Source of the DNA: Zymoseptoria tritici IPO323
Taxonomy: Eukaryota > Ascomycota > Dothideomycetes > Mycosphaerellales > Mycosphaerellaceae
Length of the DNA: 64,000 nucleotides
Assembly (NCBI RefSeq): GCF_000219625.1
Contig: NC_018215.1
Location: 2,356,001-2,420,000, forward strand
Reading direction: 5' to 3'
Shown here one piece after another: positions 22,237 to 32,832 of the stretch. Under the pieces are notes generated by a model. It saw only the letters and a list, made by a program, of their open reading frames with translations, was not told the origin of the DNA and searched no databases. Numbering within the stretch: the stretch's first letter is position 1; the number at the start of each line of letters is the position of its first letter. The translations under genes and the position numbers were made by a program.

Positions 22237-23172
22237 GGTTGTAGGTGGTCTTGGTGTTGAGTTTTGGTTTTGAGTGTTTTGGGGTCGGAGCGTGGACGCT
22301 TGAGAAGCTGAATGATGATCAAGGTTTGAAAGAGAGAGGTACGGGTGAGAGGATCTTTGTAGACGAAGGATAGGATGGGCGTCGAGAAAATATGGCAGAA
22401 GGGAAAGGTCACATCGGTACGCTTGCATGGGAAATGAGTAAACTTGGTCCGACAATACCAAAATTATGGCAGACCGAATCTTGCTGACTGGCCTATCAGT
22501 GGTCGCCATTGGCCTAGCCCATTATATCGTGACCATTGGAGAGGTGAAGGGTGCGTCATGGCCAATCCACGCTTCGTCCCAGACTTCGCAATTTGCTCAT
22601 AGGTGGGCACGCTCAAGACCAGTCGCCGAAGAGAGGACGGAACATAGACCATGGAATTGCGTTCTGATAGCTGTCATAGCACAATACCACTCCGGTGGCT
22701 CATTGTCGAGGTGTCCCTAGCCCCATTTACAGTCCGATGTCGCGTGCTGGCGTACAGAGTTTCTCTTGATGCGAGGCTCGGGAAGCTCAAGATCGATGGA
22801 TGCTCGATGTCTACCCAGTGGATATTACTGTCGGGTCCGCGTCCTCGCATCCATCAGTGACCATGGTATTGATGCCCAAAACCTCTGGTCTCTTGAGCAT
22901 GTTTTTATGACGCCTGCTGGACGGCTCGCGTGAGCCATGGTCCTCGAGGCAGAGTTTGTTACATCCAATGTATGCAGTACCGATGAGGCAGACCCTGAGC
23001 AATGCGTGTGATTTGAGTGTGAGTGTAGGTGTGGGTGTGGAAGAAAGGAGGAGACCCTCGGACGTGAGGTTGAAGTGAACTAGAGCAGGGATCGCTCCGG
23101 CCCTCCCGCCGCCCCTGCTCTCCAGCCCTCCGCCGTATCAACTCCATCAATGTGGAAGAACGACATGCCAAT
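22237..23172. other. Divergent intergenic region
   Basis: 936 nt between the acidic repeat gene and ARV1. It holds both promoters and a GT-rich run (about 23010-23040, GTGTGAGTGTAGGTGTGG). No further gene is supported; open frames here have no domain. Confidence 0.5.
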
Positions 23173-24273
23173 ATGCCGATATGTATTGAATGTCGATATC
23201 CGGTGGCGACGCTGTATACGACGTACAGCAAAGCCGATGACAAGGCTCTTGGAAAGGGCGTGCGTCTGACGCAATGTCCGCGCTGCAAACGCTTCGCCGA
23301 CAAATATGTCGAACACGATTTCGTGGTGTTGTTCATTGATTTGGTCTTGATCAAGCCGCAGGTATGTCGCGTTCATCGGACGATCCGTTCGTTGTGCTTG
23401 TCTGCTGTCCTTCAAGGCTTCGTTTGCTAATTTGAGACAGGTCTATCGACATCTACTTTTCAACCGACTTGGCAGAGAAGACGACACCCTAGATGTACGT
23501 GGAACAGATCTTGCTTTCAGGACATCAGACTAAACAAGAACAGCCATCTATCAAACGACTAGGCGTCCTCCTCCTCCTATTCGACGTCTACCTAACCTGG
23601 GCCCGAATCGAAAAAGCCACGCCCTCCTCTCCAACCCTACCACTATCTCCACCACCACCACTCCCACCCTTCCAATCTGGATCCAACTCCTCACTCTTCA
23701 CGCCACCGGATCTCATCGACCACTCGTCCAGCTACCTCGCCTCTCAACCGATCCTCATCCAATACATCTTCTTCCTCATCCTCTGCACCGTGGAAACAGC
23801 CTCTTTCCACCTCCCCATCATCTGGCTATTATCCTTCCGCTTCCCACGACCTCTCAGCTCCGCGATTCCACACTACCCGCACTCGGCTCTCATCAGCACG
23901 GCTTTACTTGTTAGCAGCTTCACAAAGCTTTTCCCGCTGATGTTGTTGGTTTGGAAGTACGATCTTCCCAGCAGCGCGAGTGCAGTCAGTTGGGCGGTCA
24001 TTATCAATAACGTGGCGGCGCTAGAAATTCTACTAGATTGTGGGTATGTGAGAGCGGCGGCTTTGGCTGCTGTGGGCGCTGTGTTTAGAGCTGGTATTGG
24101 ATGGGTGAGTTGTTTGCCTGTTTCACTGCTGAAGATGAAGAAAGCTGACACGCATTCAGGGGATTTTAAGAGTGGTTGGCATTCATGGCGGCGCTGCTGC
24201 GGCTGGCGTCGTGGAGACGGGAGATTTGATTGTTGTCTGGCGGACGCTTGTCGAGACTCTAGGCTTGGGCTGA
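23173..24273 (+). CDS. ARV1: ARV1 family ER sterol/lipid homeostasis protein
   Basis: Four exons: 23173-23361, 23441-23494, 23544-24104 and 24160-24273; 305 aa. The ATG at 23173 gives MPICIECRYPVATLY, and the second Cys pair is in CPRCKRF. This is the N-terminal zinc-binding Arv1 homology domain, followed by ADKYVEHDFVVLFIDLVLIKPQ and VYRHLLFNRL with the exon junctions at conserved places. Transmembrane spans follow (LGVLLLLFDVYLTW, ILIQYIFFLILCTVE, ALISTALLVSSFTKLFPLMLLVW, WAVIINNVAALEILL). Arv1 is an ER membrane protein needed for sterol distribution and GPI-anchor intermediate handling. The middle loop (Ser/Pro-rich, about residues 93-125) is longer than I recall for the yeast protein. Convergent with the V-ATPase e gene. 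Confidence 0.92.
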
Positions 24274-24531
24274 TCGGGCCAACAGGGCAGTGTAGAATAG
24301 CCTCCTCCTTTGCCATGAAATGCCATGAAGCAATATCGACCCGTGCCAATGTGACCATCGTTCGCCTTTCGACCTCCATGCGGCGTTCTCTCCGCGAGCG
24401 AGAAATTGGTGTCTCATCTCTCCCGCCTGCTCTGCTTGCCATGCGTTCATATATCCCAGTATACAATCAATCACAACCCTTCCCAAAAACGCCATATTCG
24501 CCATCCCATCATCTTCACCCGCCGTACCCTC

Positions 24532-24954
24532 TCAGAACGCCCTGCTCCCTTGCACTTTTCCGCCGTTGAATTCCGGTCTCAAGTCGCTTCGCTCGGGTAC
24601 GATGAGAGGATGCCATTGCGCGAGGAAAGTGATCGCTGCACACATTCGTCAGCTTGGTCCATATCCTCAGCTTCGATCGAGGGGAGGTGTGCGCACCCCA
24701 CATGAGCCAACAGCTCGCCACGGATAATATGATACTTGAGCGCCAGACGCTGCAGGGAGGAGAAGGTCAGTTGATGGTGTCCTGTGAGGTCTGGAGGGAG
24801 CAGAAACGTACGTCTGGTTCTCGCCTTTGGGGCTAAAGAACCATGCTGCCATCGCGATGGCTACCACCACGATGATGCTGATTATGAGACTCCATCTGCA
24901 GGTTTGTTAGGGAATGTCATGTCCATGGAGCTTGAGTGCGTACCCGTTCGCCAT
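24532..24954 (-). CDS. VMA9: V-type ATPase subunit e (Vma9), four small exons
   Basis: Rebuilt from splice sites: exon 1 24954-24944 (only 11 nt, MANG), exon 2 24895-24812, exon 3 24749-24697, exon 4 24635-24532; 83 aa, length divisible by three. The protein reads WSLIISIIVVVAIAMAAWFF, then SPKGENQT and VWRSSIILSVASCWLMWAITF, then LAQWHPLIVPERSDLRPEF. This is the two-span Vma9 pattern, including the conserved PKGENQ loop and the LAQ-HPLI end. It is a Vo-sector subunit of the vacuolar proton pump, required for acidification. All introns are 48-62 nt. No long open frame covers it, so automatic ORF searches miss it. Confidence 0.9.
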
Positions 24955-25516
24955 TTTGTGAGATCGTGCTTGGTTCAGATGTGCTCAGTTGTCGCAGCAT
25001 GATCATGGCCGTCAGCTACGCTCATCGGAGGTCGGAGCTTCGGAACGGGCCGAAGTCTGACCGGGCTTGAATTTGAGTTGGATTCCTCAGACGAACTTCA
25101 CTTCACTTTCACACCATGCCAGATGCGTTTTCAATGCGGTTCAGAGGTGCTCGTACTCGTATTTTGACTCTCTACCGGAGCTCATCCTCTCGTTGCTCAC
25201 AGGACCGTCCGTGCCGTCAGCTTCGCAGCCATGGTGGAGCTTAAGAGGTACAGAGGCACGTGGCTTTCACGCAAGAAACCAATTTGCGCAAAGGTCTCCA
25301 GTTGAGCGGCTGCCACTCAAATCGCCGGCGGAAAGTCCCAATATGTCGCTTGCAATTCAACGCAAATCGCCCTGCTTTCTAGGAAAATTGGACCACCTAC
25401 CAAGCTGGCCTTCGTCGCACCGCCCGATCGACGCTCATAATGTGCGATCTAACAGCACATGCCAAGCGCAGCTTCAAAGATTCTCCACCTACCTCGCATT
25501 GGTCACCACTTGTCGC
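24955..25516. other. Intergenic, nothing supported
   Basis: 562 nt including the VMA9 promoter and the 3' end of the next minus-strand gene. A 184-codon plus-strand frame (25067-25621) runs antisense into the neighbouring gene and shows no domain. Confidence 0.5.
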
Positions 25517-26257
25517 TCACAGGAAAGCCTTGATGTGATCATGCTCCAATCCCAGTCCCTCCTCTTCCGTTGTTTCCTCCATCTGCACAGCCTTCGGACT
25601 CACCTTGCGCGTCGGCTCTGACGCAGTGCGCAGATGAGTCGGATTCATCTTCTGCAGCGCGCTGATACTCTCCTTTCTCTTCGCCACTCGCTGAACGAAG
25701 CTGCTGGAAATGGAGGTGTACTCACTCGAGGTATTCCCGGCGAGGGTGAAGGCGGCGTTGGTGTGTGAGATGTGCAGAGAGGTCGGGAGAAGCTCATTGG
25801 TGTCCGAGGCTTTCTCTCTTACTCCGAACTCTGCATCTGTTGCCGCAATGGCTTGGATTTTGGCAGAAGAAAACACTCCTTCGCTGAATGGCCAATCCAG
25901 ATGCGACTCGATTGTTGCGCGTTTCTCGCGAGCCCTCTCTTGAATCGACTCCGCCGTAGATGAGTCACTCACTGGAGTTTCGACGCTGAATGCCGTGGCA
26001 AACTTCTTGATGGACTCCTTCGAGCTGATGTTAGCAGATGGACTGGCCAAAGTGACCGAGTGCGGACGTACCTTGTAGAGCTCTCGAAGGGCTCTGGCTT
26101 CGGTGCGCGCCTTCTCCGCTTGCAGCTCCGCGTTTCGACCGGCCTTTTCGTGGAACCTGACAGCATCTTCGTGATGGCGTGCGATCGACTCTACAGCTCT
26201 GACTTTCTTCATGAGTGCACCGAGCTCGTTGAAGCTGCTCTCTTCGTCGGAGTGCAT
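25517..26257 (-). CDS. Hypothetical coiled-coil protein, about 229-246 aa
   Basis: Start ATG at 26257 (MHSDEESSFNELGALMKKV). The first 62 residues are strongly helical and charged (RAVESIARHHEDAVRF, AELQAEKARTEARALRELYK), a probable coiled coil. At 26071-26018 there is a good intron (GTACGT donor, CTAAC branch site, AAG acceptor) of 54 nt, which keeps the frame whether or not it is spliced, so the protein is either 228 or 246 residues. The remainder is Ser/Thr-rich with QERAREKRATIESHLDWPF, and a tail (KVSPKAVQMEETTEEEGL) near the C-terminus. No signal peptide or membrane span, and no family recognised. Confidence 0.65.
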   Translation of the reverse strand: MHSDEESSFNELGALMKKVRAVESIARHHEDAVRFHEKAGRNAELQAEKARTEARALRELYKVRPHSVTLASPSANISSKESIKKFATAFSVETPVSDSSTAESIQERAREKRATIESHLDWPFSEGVFSSAKIQAIAATDAEFGVREKASDTNELLPTSLHISHTNAAFTLAGNTSSEYTSISSSFVQRVAKRKESISALQKMNPTHLRTASEPTRKVSPKAVQMEETTEEEGLGLEHDHIKAFL

Positions 26258-27055
26258 ACTGTGTGAGTATCATGCAGCTTTAGGATTGTTGTTGTTGGTG
26301 AGCTGCGTTTGAGGAGGGGCGCGAAGTGACGATTTCGGATGACGTGCTTTTTGTGGTTGACAAACGGCGCAGATTACCGTGAGCTCGCTTTGATTCACTC
26401 GCAGAACAATGGGCGTCGGCATCGTTCAACACCAGAGCGTACTGGTTACCTAAGGCTTCTTTGCGCACGCTGACACACCACCATAGTTCACTACTGACAT
26501 CTAGCAAGACCTGCGAACAAGCGGGTCCGATAGGATGGCTCTCGGCCCAGAGAGGAAGTCTTTGACAGTGCCAGAGTGGCCACTGTGCTGATTCATCGCG
26601 CCTACGACCAACTCGATGTGTTTTGCACACTGCACATTCGCCGGCCACATCGTTATCCGCGAGCGGAGTACTCGTCGATACTGCAAGCCGGGGTCCTGCG
26701 CCAAAGGTCGTCATGAGGCTGATGAGGCGACGCCATGCAAACCAAAGAGGCCAACGTCGGCATAGCCTCTCCAGAAGTTTCACCCGGGCGACGCTCAAGG
26801 AGTGCAGTGGCTTACCGCCACAGGCGTTATCCAAGCCAGTGTGCGTGTCCACAGGGTGCCATGGCTTGCCACTTCGCCATGCTACGCAAGACCAAGAGTC
26901 CATTAAAGCCTGGACGAAAGCCTGGACGAAATGAGTTTTTCGACACGCCTTTGTCCTGAATGTTGCGGCTCGACAGCCACCGACCCTTGCCCCTCACGTA
27001 TTCTGTGGATCTGGAGTAATTCTGTCTATCTCAGCAGCAAGCCACCAGAGCCACA
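26258..27055. other. Intergenic; tandem 12-bp duplication near right end
   Basis: 798 nt upstream of the haloperoxidase-like gene. A 207-codon minus-strand frame (26280-26903) is Trp/Arg/Ser-rich without a domain and is not called. AAAGCCTGGACG occurs twice in tandem at about 26905-26928. I looked here for the missing N-terminal half of the haloperoxidase domain and did not find it. Confidence 0.5.
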
Positions 27056-27862
27056 ATGCAACTCGGCGTCTTCCAGATGCGCTCGTGGGAGCGCCTTTAC
27101 GCCCTGGCAGAGGATGGGCTCACACTGGACAAAGTCGCCGACCAGTCCGACTACCAGACCAGATGGTCTATCGCCAACAACGGTTACTATTTTTCGGTGC
27201 CATTCGCTGGTCTTGTCGCGCCTGCTGCGCACAACTTCGTTATTGTGAGTCCAGTCCAATAGCCCGGCCCTGTCATGAATGCAAACTGACACTCGTTCCA
27301 GAACTTCATGTCCAACCGTTCCGCTGAGAATCCAGGTGGTGTCCTCACCCGTGATGTCCTCGAGCAATTCTTCGGTGTCACCGGAGAGCCAGGCAGCTTC
27401 GTGCACAACAGAGGTCAAGAGAGAATTCCGGAAAATTTCTACCGCCGATCCAGCAGCATCCAGTACAGCATCCCGGCCGTGCTCGCCGACGTTCAGGTCA
27501 ACAATGCAATGGACCCGGGAATCGTTCGCTTCGGTGGCAACACAGGAAATGTCAACTCCTTCACAGGCGTCGACATCACCGATCTCACTGGAGGAGCCCT
27601 CAACGGAGCTTCACTCTTCGAGGGCAACAATCTTGCTTACTTCATGTTGCGGGCTTCGCAACAAGCCGTGCCTGATGCCGCTGACCCTGCTTTAGGTGCA
27701 CTGGGCTCCGCTCTCAACTTCGTTACTTCGCAGATTGCGCCAATTCAGTCCAAGCTCAGCTGCCCTGAGCTCGGCAAGTTCAACTCCGCCTTCTTCAGCC
27801 AGTTCCCAGGTGCTAGCTACAAGGCTCAGGGCCAGAAGACTAGCTTTGTCGATTCACTTTGA
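27056..27862 (+). CDS. Haloperoxidase/chloroperoxidase-like protein (Peroxidase_2), N-terminal half absent
   Basis: ATG at 27056. Exon 1 27056-27244, intron 27245-27301 (GTGAGT donor), exon 2 27302-27862; 249 aa. The sequence SIANNGYYFSVPFAGLVAPAAHNFVI, joined over the intron to NFMSNRSAENPGG, then VLEQFFGVTGEPGSF, GQERIPENFYRR, GGNTGNVNSFTGVDITDLTGG and FEGNNLAYFMLRASQQ match the C-terminal half of fungal heme-thiolate haloperoxidase-family proteins as I know them. The N-terminal half with the Pro-Cys-Pro heme ligand, the EHD acid/base motif and a signal peptide is not present. Without the Cys the protein should not bind heme in the usual way. It may be a truncated descendant or a divergent cytosolic branch. 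Confidence 0.72.
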
Positions 27863-28349
27863 TCGAATGAAAGACCAAAGGCGGGATTGGACGAGACCTT
27901 GTCTCAAGGGGCCCGCGAGAACCGGGTTTGCTTTGCATGGTGATGATGATGCAGTACGATCATGACGGTCAGCTCAGATAATGAGAACCTGTACATAGCC
28001 ACGAATTCTATGACCTAGAGTCTCGGAACATTGCGAAATTGCCCATGGCCCATTCGACTTCCATGTACAGTAGAGCGGTGATACTACCATGCTGTGTTGC
28101 AATGCTATCGTTCGTGACCGCCAGCGCCGAGCAGGGTGTATTCGCGCTACGTGTAGGACTGGTGGCATTCACATTCATCACACAGCGATGCCGTTGTTGG
28201 AGTTACCTGTCGCATCCGATGACTGACAGTGGTTAAAACAAGCTTCCAGCAGTAGTCTCTCATGACACAGGAGTGGACATTGAGATCGAGGGGATATTGA
28301 CCAGGTAGATTGCGTATGTATCTGAGCGAACGATCTGGCATCGACCAAA
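27863..28349. other. Convergent intergenic region, nothing supported
   Basis: 487 nt of expected 3' untranslated sequence between the haloperoxidase-like gene and the PDI-like gene. No coding signal. Confidence 0.5.
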
Positions 28350-29990
28350 CTACAACTCATCGTGACCATCGTCCTCTGGCGCAACTTCTGGCACTGGATC
28401 TGCGGCCTCCGGTGCTGCAGGTTCCGGCTCTGCAGCATCTTGTGCTGGTTTCGCCGCCTTGAGCTCTTCACCCTGCTTCAAAATCTGAGCCCACATCTCA
28501 TCGTTGATCTCGTCAAAGCTAAAGTCCATTCCATCAGGCATTTGACTCTTCAACTTTTCCTTCAACGCCGCGAGGTCCGGAGTGTCTTCCGCCTTGACTG
28601 GCTCGGCTGGAAGTTCGGCAAAGTCGACGATCAAGCCATCTGGCATTTTTGACTTTGGAGAGTCACCCATACGGATAGCATCGACCCAGTCTTCGAGTCC
28701 CGAGAGTCTGAAGTCCGCACCCTTGTAGTGCCTCCACCACGACCTCTTGCCGTTGGTAGCGATGATCTCGACCTCTGTTGGGGAAAGATCGAGCTGGGTT
28801 CGAAGAGCTTTTGCTTGGGCATTCGAAGCCGGAATTTGGTAGAATGGGAACAGTGTTCTCTTGGCCGACTTGTGCTTGTAGTGAAGGTCGCTCAGACTTT
28901 GGACAGCCTCGACAGTCTTCTCGGAAGCGCTGTCTTCAGGTAGCAGAGCCAGCACGCAGGTTCCAGCCTTGTCGTTGAGACATTTGTGCTGGAGCAAGAG
29001 TTCCTCTGCCAGCTGTGCAATCGACGGGGCAGGCTTGGGCAGATTGATCGGCTTCTGCTTCTGCTCTTGGTCAACTTCGGGACTGGGAGAGTCCGTAGGA
29101 TTATCGACGATGGTTTCGTCGGTCTGGTAGGCGGCGTCCGTCTCGGCCTGCTTCGAAGCTTGTGAAGCCGAGGATTTCGAGAACTTGGAAGACGACGAAG
29201 CATCCTTGTCCTTCTTCTTATCGGTCTTTGGCTTCTTCTTGCTTGGGGCCGGGTCTGGGTTCGGTGTCGCTGCTTGCGAGAGGAACTTGACAATGGCTTC
29301 TTTCTTCAGCTCACCGTCGTATTTCACGGGCTCTTTTCCATCTCCGGGTAAGAGCATCAGTGTCGGAAACTTTGTGACACCGTACGCCTCTACAGCCTTG
29401 GTCTCCTTGTTCCTGACCTGCCCAACTTCCAAGCCATCCAAGAAGTCAATCGCAACTGACTTCAACAGTGCGCTGACCGTACCCTTGTCCGTGAACAGAA
29501 GCACCTTTGGTGTTGTACCTGCTGCCACCCAGCCTTCAATGTCCGAATCTTTCAATCTCTTGACGTGATTGGGGATCTTATCGATAACTGCATCCACGAT
29601 ACCCTTCGCACTGCGCTCCCCGTTGTAGTCTTCGACAACTGGCCTCCCAGGTTTCTTGCCAGGACGAACGATCTTGAGAGTAGGAAAGCCCTTGACTTCC
29701 ATTCTGCCGCATAGCGGCTTGTTGGCTTCCTCATCGCAGTTCACAGCCGCGACCTTGGCCAGACCAGAGAGCGACTTGGCAGCTTTCTCGTATGCTGGCT
29801 TGAGGTTCTTGCAATGGCCACACCAAGGCGCGTAGAACTCGACAATGCTCGTGTGGTTCGACTTTGCGATCAGGTTGTCGTACGTTCGTGATTCGACTTG
29901 GAGGACAGGAGAGTCTTTCGTGTAGAAAGCATCGGCGCCATAGAGAAGGATAGACGCTGCAACAGCGGCGATCTGTGCTGACTTGACCAT
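28350..29990 (-). CDS. ER protein disulfide isomerase-like thioredoxin protein (Mpd1/PDIA6-like), HDEL
   Basis: Single exon, 546 aa, ATG at 29990. The signal peptide is MVKSAQIAAVAASILLYGADA. A thioredoxin domain follows with the active site APWCGHCKNLKPAY (CGHC at residues 57-60) and the cis-Pro region KGFPTLKIVRPG. A second thioredoxin fold (about 155-265, KVLLFTDKG ... YGVTKFPTLMLLPG) lacks a CxxC. A Lys/Ser-rich linker and a third region with HKCLNDKAGTCVLALLPED come next, and the C-terminus is acidic, ending in HDEL, the ER-retrieval signal. It should catalyse disulfide formation or isomerisation in the ER lumen. One active site and a long tail fit Mpd1 or a fungal P5-like protein better than classical Pdi1. 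Confidence 0.92.
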   Translation of the reverse strand: MVKSAQIAAVAASILLYGADAFYTKDSPVLQVESRTYDNLIAKSNHTSIVEFYAPWCGHCKNLKPAYEKAAKSLSGLAKVAAVNCDEEANKPLCGRMEVKGFPTLKIVRPGKKPGRPVVEDYNGERSAKGIVDAVIDKIPNHVKRLKDSDIEGWVAAGTTPKVLLFTDKGTVSALLKSVAIDFLDGLEVGQVRNKETKAVEAYGVTKFPTLMLLPGDGKEPVKYDGELKKEAIVKFLSQAATPNPDPAPSKKKPKTDKKKDKDASSSSKFSKSSASQASKQAETDAAYQTDETIVDNPTDSPSPEVDQEQKQKPINLPKPAPSIAQLAEELLLQHKCLNDKAGTCVLALLPEDSASEKTVEAVQSLSDLHYKHKSAKRTLFPFYQIPASNAQAKALRTQLDLSPTEVEIIATNGKRSWWRHYKGADFRLSGLEDWVDAIRMGDSPKSKMPDGLIVDFAELPAEPVKAEDTPDLAALKEKLKSQMPDGMDFSFDEINDEMWAQILKQGEELKAAKPAQDAAEPEPAAPEAADPVPEVAPEDDGHDEL

Positions 29991-30341
29991 TGTGTTAAAC
30001 CAATTGACAGAGAATCTTTCTGATTAATGGAATGTCGCGGAACGAACGTAAGTTGCAGGACATGTGTCCTCGAGGTTGGCTTTTTACATACTACTCATAT
30101 GCAAGTTGTCCTTTAGATGGTGTCTCAAGCCTCACGATTCACCGAGAGCTTTCCCCGCAAAAGCTCGGGCCCACTTTCAGCTGCCAAATCGGCCTTGGCT
30201 GCTCTGTCTATCCTCCCGGTACCTTTAAAGCCCGTCTTCAGACCTCATCATTCACTTACCTGATACGTGCTTCTGCATGCGGAAGATCCTGCAGAACGTA
30301 CCTCATTCCATTGGTCGCGATCCACGTATCTGCCGCAGAAC

Positions 30342-31569
30342 ATGGCCGCGGCTCTCCCAGCGAAGCTCAAGGCAGCAGCTCCAGATGTGCAAAGATTCGC
30401 AACGAGAGCAGCTCAATTGGAAAGGTTCAAGCCGATAGTGAGCTATTGGTGTAGGTGCTGCTGCTGCAGAAGTTGTTGCTCAAGGGACTGATCTTGCGCT
30501 AGGTGAGTACTACATCCTGCAGCAGATCCTATCGAAAGAACTGCACTCCAGCGATGAAGAATGCACGAATTACGCGATACAATTGATGGACAAGCTCGAG
30601 AAATACAAGGCGGAGAACTCTACAAACGACGCGGTGGTGGACGATGTAGCCGCGAAGGCGTACGTCGAGAACTTTGCGCTGGAAACGTTCAGTCGAGGCG
30701 ATGAGGCACAACGGACAAACAAGGTCTCTAAGCAGACTGCAGATGCATTTCAGGCATCAGTGACGTTCATGGAACTCGTGAGCATATGGGGACCACTGGA
30801 GCCAGAGCTCGTCGCGAAGATCAAATTCGCCAAGTTCCACGCTCTGCGAATAGCAAAGGCAATCAAAGCAGGCGAGGACCCGAATGCATCCAATCCGGTG
30901 GTGGAACGCCCTGTGGAGCCGGTGGACATTGAGATGGACGACGGAATAGAGGCTGAGCTGAAGAGCATGGAGAACGATGCCGGAGTATACAGACCGCCGA
31001 CAGTCGAGAGTGCGCCTGATAGTGGTTATCCGTCTCAGGGCCAGTCCACGCCGCATGCAGAGGCTATGGCACCACCTGCAGTCCCTAGTAGGACGCCGGA
31101 CGAACACATATCGGCCAACTTGCCGGGTGACGCAGCCGTAAGTTCGAGCAGAGCGCCATCAATAGGAGGAGGCTACTTTCCAGCCATTCCCGGAGAACCG
31201 TCGAATACAAACGCTCAGCCACCGACTCCAAGCTCACCTCAAGCGCCATCGGATCCGGCCGACTTCTACAATACATCACCGCCCCGAGAGGCGGCTCATC
31301 CGACTCCTGCTGTCGGCGCACTTCCACAAGACCGTCCTGTTGCACCAACACCACATCATATGTCAACACAGCCAGCGAGGGCACCTGCACCAACGATATC
31401 TCAACCGATCTCAACGCTGCCTCCAGCTGGAGGTTACAAGACTGATGACGATTCGATTTTGGCCGCACAGAAACATGCGAAATGGGCGATATCGGCGTTG
31501 AACTTCGAAGATGCTGATACTGCGGTCAAGGAACTCAGGTTAGCACTGCAAAGTCTTGGTGCAAGCTGA
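30342..31569 (+). CDS. VTA1: VTA1 homologue, regulator of the ESCRT AAA-ATPase Vps4
   Basis: ATG at 30342. Exon 1 30342-30450, intron 30451-30502, exon 2 30503-31569; 391 aa. The N-terminal MIT-like domain reads LPAKLKAAAPDVQRFATRAAQL, KPIVSYWCEYYILQQIL (crossing the intron), AIQLMDKLEKYK, ENFALETFSRGD and FMELVSIWGPLEPELVAKIKFAKFHA. These match Vta1/LIP5. A Pro/Ser-rich linker (about residues 170-340) joins the C-terminal dimerisation helix pair KHAKWAISALNFEDADTAVKELRLAL. Vta1 binds Vps4 and ESCRT-III (Vps20/Vps60) to promote disassembly during multivesicular body sorting to the vacuole. Divergent from the PDI-like gene (351 nt apart). Confidence 0.95.
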
Positions 31570-32118
31570 AGTCGCACATCTTCTGGGCACTTCTTATGCT
31601 TGTCGAGTCGACGATGTCTCGAAGCCGAGTGTGCCGATTGGAAGGATCTCCTGCGTACGACGATCTCGGCTTTGTGCGCCGTGCAAAATTGTCGTCAACT
31701 CAAGACCAAGGCTTCGGTGGATCTCTATCGATCAATGTCGCACATATTAGACATTCGAGGCGGTGCCGGTTATGAGACCCTGGGGGCCATCTGTCAACGA
31801 GACCCAGAAGAGACGGCAGACACAGCTCAGAAAGGTACGCCTCCAAACTGTTGCATATACCGTTCGAGCTATCAAGGGTATCTCTGATTCGAAGCACGCG
31901 TATCGTGATCATTGCGTTGACGTCTCGGACGCCTGCGTCAACTCGTGCGCCTTGAGCACCAGAACTAGAAATCCACACCACCACGCCGCCATAACATTAT
32001 TCCGTTCAATTGTCCGTCGTTCCAGTCTTTCTTGTTCTCCGGCCATCGCTCGATGCATCACTCCTTCCGCTCACCGATCAACCATATCAGAGCTCTCCAA
32101 CGTGTGCGCAGGGGCATT
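31570..32118. other. Convergent intergenic region, nothing supported
   Basis: 549 nt between VTA1 and the Zn2Cys6 gene. Short frames on both strands, no domain. Confidence 0.5.
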
Positions 32119-32832
32119 CTATCCGCCAATGCATGGCTTTCGATCATCCAGTGAACCATCGCTGGCAGGCGTGGGTAGCGCCATGTCAAGGAGCGGACTG
32201 TCGACCGCACTGTAGACAGTGCCGGATGAGTCCTCTCTCGCTATCTGACACGGTTGCGGCCAGTCGGCAAGCTGGTCAGATGCCGAATCATCCCACTCGT
32301 ATTGCTGCGAACCCGAGAAAGCTTCAGTCGTCGGCGGGCAGCCCCATGGTGCGAACGTCTCAGACTGCAGGCGGGTCGTGTTGATCGCTCGTTGTTGTCT
32401 GGATACATGGACCGGAACACCCTCAGGCAGCGAAGGTTTGCTGTGCGCTTGAAGAAGTTGGTATTCCTGTCCGACGGTACTCCCGATTCGTAGTCGAGCC
32501 AGTGACGCCGTTGCCTCCTGATCGGTGCCGAATTGGAGCACCCGGAGTACGGCGCTTGCTTGAGTCAGTTCTGACTTTTGCTCGGACAGCTCGTTGTTCA
32601 GATGCTGTCGTTTAGTCATGCCTTCGGACACGTCGTATACGCATTCCAGGTCGCGAGCGTGGCAGCGGTAGCAGGTTGGATGTCTTCCATTGCACTGTGT
32701 CCTTGAGTCAGTGTCAACGAAAGACTGCGGTCAATAGGAGGAGCAACGGACCTTCAGCTTCGACAGACGGCAAGCCGTGCATGCATTCGTCACTTGCTCT
32801 CTCTTCGGACCTCGCACCCCGTCTTTCGTCAT
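32119..32832 (-). CDS. Small Zn2Cys6 transcription factor
   Basis: Start ATG at 32832 (MTKDGVRGPKREQ). Exon 1 32832-32752, intron 32751-32695, exon 2 32694-32119; 218 aa. Across the intron the zinc cluster reads ACTACRLSKLK then CNGRHPTCYRCHARDLEC, a perfect C-x2-C-x6-C-x6-C-x2-C-x6-C array, followed by VYDVSEGMTKRQHLNNELSEQ, a likely dimerisation helix. The remainder is short, Gln/Ser-rich, without the usual fungal regulatory middle domain. A binuclear zinc protein of this size binds CGG-type half sites, usually as a dimer. An additional 3' exon cannot be ruled out because the C-terminus (KPCIGG) is unremarkable. Intron placement inside the zinc cluster is common in this family. Confidence 0.85.

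Noticed and set aside
22237..22509. Longer N-terminus for the acidic repeat protein (start at 22509)
   Set aside because: The extra residues derive from a CA-rich leader and the downstream ATG at 22236 has a much better start context.
26280..26903. 207-codon minus-strand frame upstream of the haloperoxidase-like gene
   Set aside because: No domain, unusual Trp/Arg-rich composition, poor start context; considered as a missing haloperoxidase half but it lies on the other strand and lacks the motifs.
26990..27000. DPCPSR string upstream of the haloperoxidase-like gene as a possible heme-ligand motif
   Set aside because: It is in a different frame from the gene, is not followed by the LN-x-x-ANHG sequence of true ligand motifs, and no splice path joins it.
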